A DNA stretch of 64,000 nucleotides from Enterocloster aldenensis (GTDB lineage: Bacteria; Bacillota; Clostridia; Lachnospirales; Lachnospiraceae), in the NCBI RefSeq assembly GCF_003434055.1, contig NZ_QVEX01000007.1, positions 1 through 64,000 on the forward strand. Direction: 5' to 3'. Below are positions 59,954 to 64,000 of this stretch, one piece after another. The notes beneath the pieces are model-generated. The model worked only from the letters and a program-made list of their open reading frames with translations, had not been told where the DNA came from and did no database searches. The translations under genes were made by a program, and so were the position numbers. The number at the start of each line of letters is the position of its first letter. The stretch's first letter is position 1.

Positions 59954-61408
59954 ATGATTATCAATGGAATTTACAAAACAGATGTAGTTATTATTGGCGC
60001 CGGGGCAGTCGGATGTGCCATTGCCAGGGAATTATCAAAATACCAGATTCAGGTAATGGTAGTGGATAAAAATGAAGATGTGGGCGGGGATGCATCCAAG
60101 TCCAACAGTGCAATCATACATACCGGGTATGACGCCTCCCCGGGGACCCTGGAATCCCAGCTGGTAGTGGCTGCAAATCCCATGTATCCGGAGCTGGTAA
60201 AGGTATTGGATGTCCCGTTTAAGCAGATAGGGGCCATCCTTCCGGCCATTACCCAGGAGCAGTTCGAACAGCTGCCGGCCATCAAGGCCAAGGCGTTTTT
60301 GAACAGGGTCTATGATATTGAATATCTGACCAAAGAGCAGATCATTGCCATGGAACCCAACATAAACCCTGAGGTAAAGGGCGGGCTTCATATACCAAGG
60401 GAGAGCATCATCGACCCATTCATACTGGTTCAGGCCCTGGCTGAAAATGCCAATGAAAACGGCGTTGATTTCCTGTTAAATACAAAAGTCACCGGCATTC
60501 AGACAGAGAACGGGAAAATAAAAGCGGTGGAGACAACTGCAGGCACCATAGAGACCGGATATGTCATTAATGCGGCAGCCCTGTACTGTGATGAGATAGC
60601 AGCCATGGTAGGCAAAGCCGATTACAAGGTGGTTGCCAGAAGAGGGCAGTTCTATATCCTTGACAAGAATACCTCCTGTAAGGTAGAGCATATCGTCCTG
60701 CCCATCCCCACAAAAATAACCAAGGGCAAGCTTATGTGTCCGACCATTCATGGCAACATGCTGGTAGGGCCGACCGCTGAGGACCTGGACAACAAGACCG
60801 ACAAATCAGTTACAACCGATGGACTGGAAAGCATTGTAAAGGATGTGCAGAGGCTGATTCCCAATGTGAACATCCGGGATACCATAACCCAATACAGCGG
60901 ACTGCGCCCCAACCGAAATCCCGAAGGCCTGCATGTGGATGTGTATGATGACCTGGAAGGCTATGTAAATCTCTCCGGGGTCCGTTCCACCGGACTCACC
61001 CTTTCCGTTTCCATGGGCGTGTATGTGGCACAGCTGCTGAAGGAACATGGATGTGACCTTGTCTATAAGGAGGACTTTAAGAAGACAAGAAAAGGCATCC
61101 GCATTTTCCATGAAATGACTGCCGACGAGCAGGAAGAAATCATCAAAGAGAACCCTGGGTATGGCAATATCATCTGCCGGTGCGAAACCATAACGGAAGG
61201 CGAAATCCTGGATGCCATCCACAGGCCCCTGGGAGCCAGAAGCATGGACGCTGTTAAGCGCAGGGTACGGGCGGGAATGGGAAGATGCCAGGGCGGCTTC
61301 TGCGGGCCAAAGGTCCTTGAGATATTGTCAAAAGAACTGAACATACCGGTGGAGCAAGTCAACAAGAATGTGGCTGGTTCTTATATGGTTTCAGGGAAAA
61401 TGAGATAG
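59954..61408 (+). CDS. GlpA-like FAD-dependent glycerol-3-phosphate dehydrogenase family protein
   Basis: This protein of about 484 residues has a DAO-type FAD domain (VVIIGAGAVGCAIARELS) and a C-terminal BFD-like [2Fe-2S] domain (CRCETITEGE, then GRCQGGFCGP). That layout is typical of the clostridial GlpA-like proteins that oxidise glycerol 3-phosphate or a similar 2-hydroxy acid. Start 59954 follows AAGGAGG. It forms an operon with an FAD oxidoreductase, a DUF1667 protein and a TIGR04076 protein. Confidence 0.88.
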   Translation: MIINGIYKTDVVIIGAGAVGCAIARELSKYQIQVMVVDKNEDVGGDASKSNSAIIHTGYDASPGTLESQLVVAANPMYPELVKVLDVPFKQIGAILPAITQEQFEQLPAIKAKAFLNRVYDIEYLTKEQIIAMEPNINPEVKGGLHIPRESIIDPFILVQALAENANENGVDFLLNTKVTGIQTENGKIKAVETTAGTIETGYVINAAALYCDEIAAMVGKADYKVVARRGQFYILDKNTSCKVEHIVLPIPTKITKGKLMCPTIHGNMLVGPTAEDLDNKTDKSVTTDGLESIVKDVQRLIPNVNIRDTITQYSGLRPNRNPEGLHVDVYDDLEGYVNLSGVRSTGLTLSVSMGVYVAQLLKEHGCDLVYKEDFKKTRKGIRIFHEMTADEQEEIIKENPGYGNIICRCETITEGEILDAIHRPLGARSMDAVKRRVRAGMGRCQGGFCGPKVLEILSKELNIPVEQVNKNVAGSYMVSGKMR

Positions 61409-61423
61409 AAGGGAGAGAGCAAA

Positions 61424-62677
61424 ATGTACGAAATGAGATGTGATGTAGCAATCATAGGCGGAGGACCGGCAGGACTTTCGGCAGCAGTGGCGGCCAGGAA
61501 GGAAGGCGCTGGCAATGTACTGATCATTGAGCGCGACGAAAGTATCGGAGGAATCCTTCAGCAGTGTATCCATCCCGGATTTGGCCTCTCCTACTTTAAT
61601 CAGGAACTGACCGGGCCGGAATATGCGGGCAGGTTTGCCAAAGAAGCGCTGGATCTGGGCGTGGAGGTGCTGTTTAATTCCATGGTGCTTGAGGTAAGCG
61701 CCCAGACAGGCGAAATCATCTGCATTAATACGGAATGCGGCATGACCAGGGTAACGGCCAAAAGCATCATACTGGCCATGGGATGCAGGGAGAGGACCAG
61801 GGCCAATATACAGATACCCGGAACAAGGCCGGCGGGCATCTACACGGCCGGTTCCGCACAGCGGCTTGTGAACCGGCAGAATACCATGGTTGGCCGGAAT
61901 GTGGTCATCCTGGGGTCCGGCGACATCGGTATGATCATGGCCAGGAGGATGAGCCTGGAAGGCGCAAAGGTACTGGCTGTGGTTGAAATCATGGATTATC
62001 TTGCAGGCCTTACCAGGAACAAGGTACAGTGCCTGGATGATTTTAATATACCTCTGAAACTGAGCCATACCATTACCAGGATTGCAGGAGACCAGCGGGT
62101 GGAAGGCGTTTACGTGGCCCGGGTGGACGAAAACAGAAAGCCTGTGAAAGAGACGGAAGAGTACATTGCGTGCGACACGCTCCTGCTGTCGGTGGGACTG
62201 ATTCCTGAAAATGAACTGACCAGAAAGGCGGACATAACCATCTCGGACATCACCAGCGGGCCTGAAGTGAACCAGTATATGCAGACCTCGGTTCCTTCTG
62301 TATTTGCCTGCGGGAACGTGGTCCATGTCAATGACCTGGTGGATAACGTTACCGTGGAGAGCATGCTGGCCGGTCAATATGCTGCGCTCTATGCGGCAGG
62401 GAAGCTGGAACAGAAGCAGGAGGTAAGGACCAGGACCGGGACCAATGTAAGATATATCTGTCCCCAGCGCCTCATGCCATGTGATGATGGTCAGGCAAGG
62501 CTGTTCTTCCGTGTCCTGGCACCGGATATGGATGTGAGGATAGAAGCAAGATGCAATGGAAAGGTCATTGCATCCAAAAAAGAGCGCAGGGTAAATCCGG
62601 GAGAAATGTGCAGCATTAAAATCCCGCTGTCTGAAGTGGATTCCGACATAGTGGTCGATGTGATAAAGGAGGCATAA
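61424..62677 (+). CDS. FAD/NAD(P)-dependent oxidoreductase
   Basis: This 417-residue pyridine nucleotide-disulfide-type flavoprotein has an FAD motif (IIGGGPAGLSAAVAA), a second dinucleotide motif (VILGSGDIGMIMARR) and the SVFACGNVVHVND segment. It lacks a CxxC redox pair near the FAD motif. With the GlpA-like protein and the DUF1667 protein it probably forms one electron-transfer complex that links dehydrogenation to NAD(P). Confidence 0.9.
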   Translation: MYEMRCDVAIIGGGPAGLSAAVAARKEGAGNVLIIERDESIGGILQQCIHPGFGLSYFNQELTGPEYAGRFAKEALDLGVEVLFNSMVLEVSAQTGEIICINTECGMTRVTAKSIILAMGCRERTRANIQIPGTRPAGIYTAGSAQRLVNRQNTMVGRNVVILGSGDIGMIMARRMSLEGAKVLAVVEIMDYLAGLTRNKVQCLDDFNIPLKLSHTITRIAGDQRVEGVYVARVDENRKPVKETEEYIACDTLLLSVGLIPENELTRKADITISDITSGPEVNQYMQTSVPSVFACGNVVHVNDLVDNVTVESMLAGQYAALYAAGKLEQKQEVRTRTGTNVRYICPQRLMPCDDGQARLFFRVLAPDMDVRIEARCNGKVIASKKERRVNPGEMCSIKIPLSEVDSDIVVDVIKEA

Positions 62678-62679
62678 CC

Positions 62680-63030
62680 GTGAGAAAAGAGATTATTTGT
62701 ACCGTGTGTCCCATTGGATGCCACATCCTGGCAGAAGGAACAAAGGAAGAAATCACTTCCATTGAAGGATATACCTGCAACAGGGGAAAGGAGTACGGGA
62801 CCCGGGAGTTCCTGCACCCGGTGAGGATCCTTACCAGTACCGTTAAAGTGGATGGGGAGGACCGTCTGGTGCCGGTCAGGTCCGACAGGCCCATTCCCAA
62901 GGAATTGTTAATGGACTGCATGGCAGTGATACGCAGGACCGTGGTTAAGGCGCCGGTCAGTACATATGATATAATCATACCGGACGTGTGCGGATGCGGC
63001 GCCAATATCGTGGCCACAGGATGCGCCTGA
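62680..63030 (+). CDS. DUF1667-family protein
   Basis: This 116-residue protein has a GTG start 7 nt after GGAGG. It shows the DUF1667 pattern: CTVCPIGCH near the N terminus, YTCNRGKEYG, HPVRILTSTV and a C-terminal CGCGANIVATGC. The cysteines could bind an iron-sulfur cluster. The family occurs almost only beside GlpA-like and FAD-reductase genes, so it is likely a small subunit of that complex. Confidence 0.9.
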   Translation: MRKEIICTVCPIGCHILAEGTKEEITSIEGYTCNRGKEYGTREFLHPVRILTSTVKVDGEDRLVPVRSDRPIPKELLMDCMAVIRRTVVKAPVSTYDIIIPDVCGCGANIVATGCA

Positions 63031-63048
63031 TGGCGGGAGGGGTAAAAG

Positions 63049-63351
63049 ATGTCGGACTTGGTGAAAATCACTGTTTTAAAGAAGATGGTATTGGATGACA
63101 TAGTGGAGAAATACGCGGAAAAGCCCATTCCTGCCTGCGGTAAGTTTGAAGAGGGCGCCGTGTTCATCACGGATGGCAGGAAGGTGCCGGACGGCTTCTG
63201 TACATGGGCCTGGGCAGATATATTTAAGGATATTATTTTTGTCAGGAACCATATGGAGTGCATCGGGACCAAGGGGAAGAAATCCCAGGTAGCGTCCTGT
63301 ACGGATGGTTTCAGGCCCGTGGTGTTTTTGATTGAGCCTTATGAAGGGTAA
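63049..63351 (+). CDS. TIGR04076-family protein
   Basis: This 100-residue protein fits the TIGR04076 family of unknown function: VKITVLKK at the start, CGKFEEGAVFI, CTWAWADIFKDI and a late SCTDGFRPVVF. Three or four conserved Cys suggest metal or cluster binding. It is the last gene of the operon and is followed by a terminator. Confidence 0.8.
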   Translation: MSDLVKITVLKKMVLDDIVEKYAEKPIPACGKFEEGAVFITDGRKVPDGFCTWAWADIFKDIIFVRNHMECIGTKGKKSQVASCTDGFRPVVFLIEPYEG

Positions 63352-63377
63352 CCACCGGGATGGATGAACGGATAAAA

Positions 63378-63411
63378 GGCCACAATCTTGATTAGGGATT
63401 GTGGTCTTTTT
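63378..63411 (+). terminator. Terminator between convergent genes
   Basis: CCACAATC (63380-63387) pairs with GATTGTGG (63397-63404), followed by a T-run. Confidence 0.85.
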
Positions 63412-63427
63412 GCTGTTCAATGCATTC

Positions 63428-64000
63428 CTATGCCACGACAACGTCGACCCCGATGCTGCGGATGATATCCAGTTCCTTCTGGGGGGCGTTTCCGTCCGTT
63501 ACAAGGGTATCCACCTTCTGCATGGGACAGGAGACAAAAAGGGCTTCCTTTCCAAATTTACTGTGGTCCACAAGCGCGATGTTGCGGTCCGAGCAGGCAA
63601 TGAGCTGGCATTTGATATCCACCACGGCCTCGCTGAATTCCGTGATACCCTTGGGGGTAATCCCGTCGGCGCTTCCGATGAACAGGTTAATGGATGCAAA
63701 ATTGCTTAAGAAGTTCCGGGCATAGATGCCGCAGGTAACAATTTCATCCGGAGAAACCATCCCGCCGATGCAGTACACCTTGTGGCTGGTGTTTCTTGCA
63801 AGCTCGCCCGCAATCAGCAGTGAATTCGTGATGACGGACAGTCCCTTTTTCTGGCCCAGAAGCCTTGCTAATTCATATGAAGTGGTACCTATGTCCAGGG
63901 CAATGACAGAAAAATCCGGTATTAATTCCAATGCCTTGGTTGCAATACGGACCTTCTCATCATGGCATTGGTTCAGCCGTTGGTTCCAGTTATCAAGAGT
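63428..64000 (-). CDS. DeoR-family regulator, partial (C-terminal part, runs off the window)
   Basis: Only the C-terminal effector domain lies in the window. The readable frame continues to the edge at 64000 and contains the DIGTTSYELARLL phosphate loop and the LVDHSKFGKEALF segment of DeoRC domains. The N-terminal DNA-binding part lies beyond the right edge. It is convergent with the GlpA-like operon. Confidence 0.9.
   Translation of the reverse strand, partial: TLDNWNQRLNQCHDEKVRIATKALELIPDFSVIALDIGTTSYELARLLGQKKGLSVITNSLLIAGELARNTSHKVYCIGGMVSPDEIVTCGIYARNFLSNFASINLFIGSADGITPKGITEFSEAVVDIKCQLIACSDRNIALVDHSKFGKEALFVSCPMQKVDTLVTDGNAPQKELDIIRSIGVDVVVA

Noticed and set aside
1..64000. CRISPR arrays, tRNA or rRNA genes, prophage
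   Set aside because: No spaced direct repeats of CRISPR type, no cloverleaf or rRNA-like segment and no phage structural or integrase genes were recognised by reading.

Overview
The window looks like the chromosome of an anaerobic, low- to mid-GC Firmicute of the Lachnospiraceae, most like the Enterocloster (Clostridium) bolteae/clostridioformis group. The reasons are the strong AGGAGG ribosome binding sites, many catabolic operons each with its own DeoR, LacI, IclR, AraC or BglG-type regulator, split transketolase genes, pyrophosphate-type phosphofructokinase, and glycerol-3-phosphate dehydrogenase-like operons with DUF1667. The species call is inference. I saw no rRNA, tRNA, CRISPR array, prophage or complete insertion sequence.

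Layout. (1) 0-12.9 kb: a sugar regulon. A split transketolase pair (minus strand) is divergent from a DeoR regulator, VOC protein, xylulokinase-type FGGY kinase, PPi-PFK-family phosphofructokinase, class II aldolase, ROK kinase and a ribose/allose-type ABC importer. Kinase, transketolase, PFK and aldolase together suggest pentose use through sedoheptulose bisphosphate without transaldolase. (2) 12.9-16.8 kb: a glucose-family PTS permease behind a ribonucleic antiterminator site and terminator, with its LicT/BglG-like antiterminator downstream and a nuclease-domain remnant between. (3) 16.8-22.9 kb: DMT exporter with AraC regulator, then an SDR dehydrogenase, a zinc alcohol dehydrogenase, a 2-hydroxyacid dehydrogenase and an IclR regulator, with a perfect palindrome and a 17-bp tandem repeat in the promoter region. 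(4) 22.9-32.5 kb: housekeeping and mixed genes (topoisomerase III, YkgJ protein, nitroreductase, ketopantoate reductase, SGNH hydrolase, Spx/ArsC-like protein, PdaA-like deacetylase, GNAT, DUF2000). It also holds a Fur-type protein reduced to its DNA-binding domain and a MerR gene reduced to a 32-codon stub.

(5) 32.7-51.4 kb is the most unusual part. A LacI regulator and a cluster of ATCGAT-centred operators precede a co-directional run of genes: NCS1 nucleobase permease, nitrilase-family amidohydrolase, carbamate kinase, PrpF isomerase, MmgE/PrpD protein, TudS/DUF523-like protein, LeuC/LeuD-type hydro-lyase, PreA/PreT dihydropyrimidine dehydrogenase, allantoinase/dihydropyrimidinase-like hydrolase and a YgeW-like carbamoyltransferase. 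A second identical operator core then precedes a 39-residue membrane protein, a sodium symporter, a CaiB/BaiF CoA-transferase and an HMG-CoA-lyase-like enzyme. This reads as anaerobic catabolism of a cyclic ureide or pyrimidine, with ATP gained through carbamoyl phosphate and the carbon skeleton handled as a (branched) unsaturated dicarboxylate that is activated with CoA and cleaved.

(6) 51.5-64 kb: a Na/Pi cotransporter with a long structured leader; an M81 (MlrC-like) peptidase, FGGY kinase and MFS transporter on the minus strand, divergent from two tandem DeoR regulators; a GlpA-like/FAD reductase/DUF1667/TIGR04076 operon; and the C-terminal part of another DeoR regulator that runs off the right edge.

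All family names rest on motifs and overall resemblance read by eye. No database search was run.
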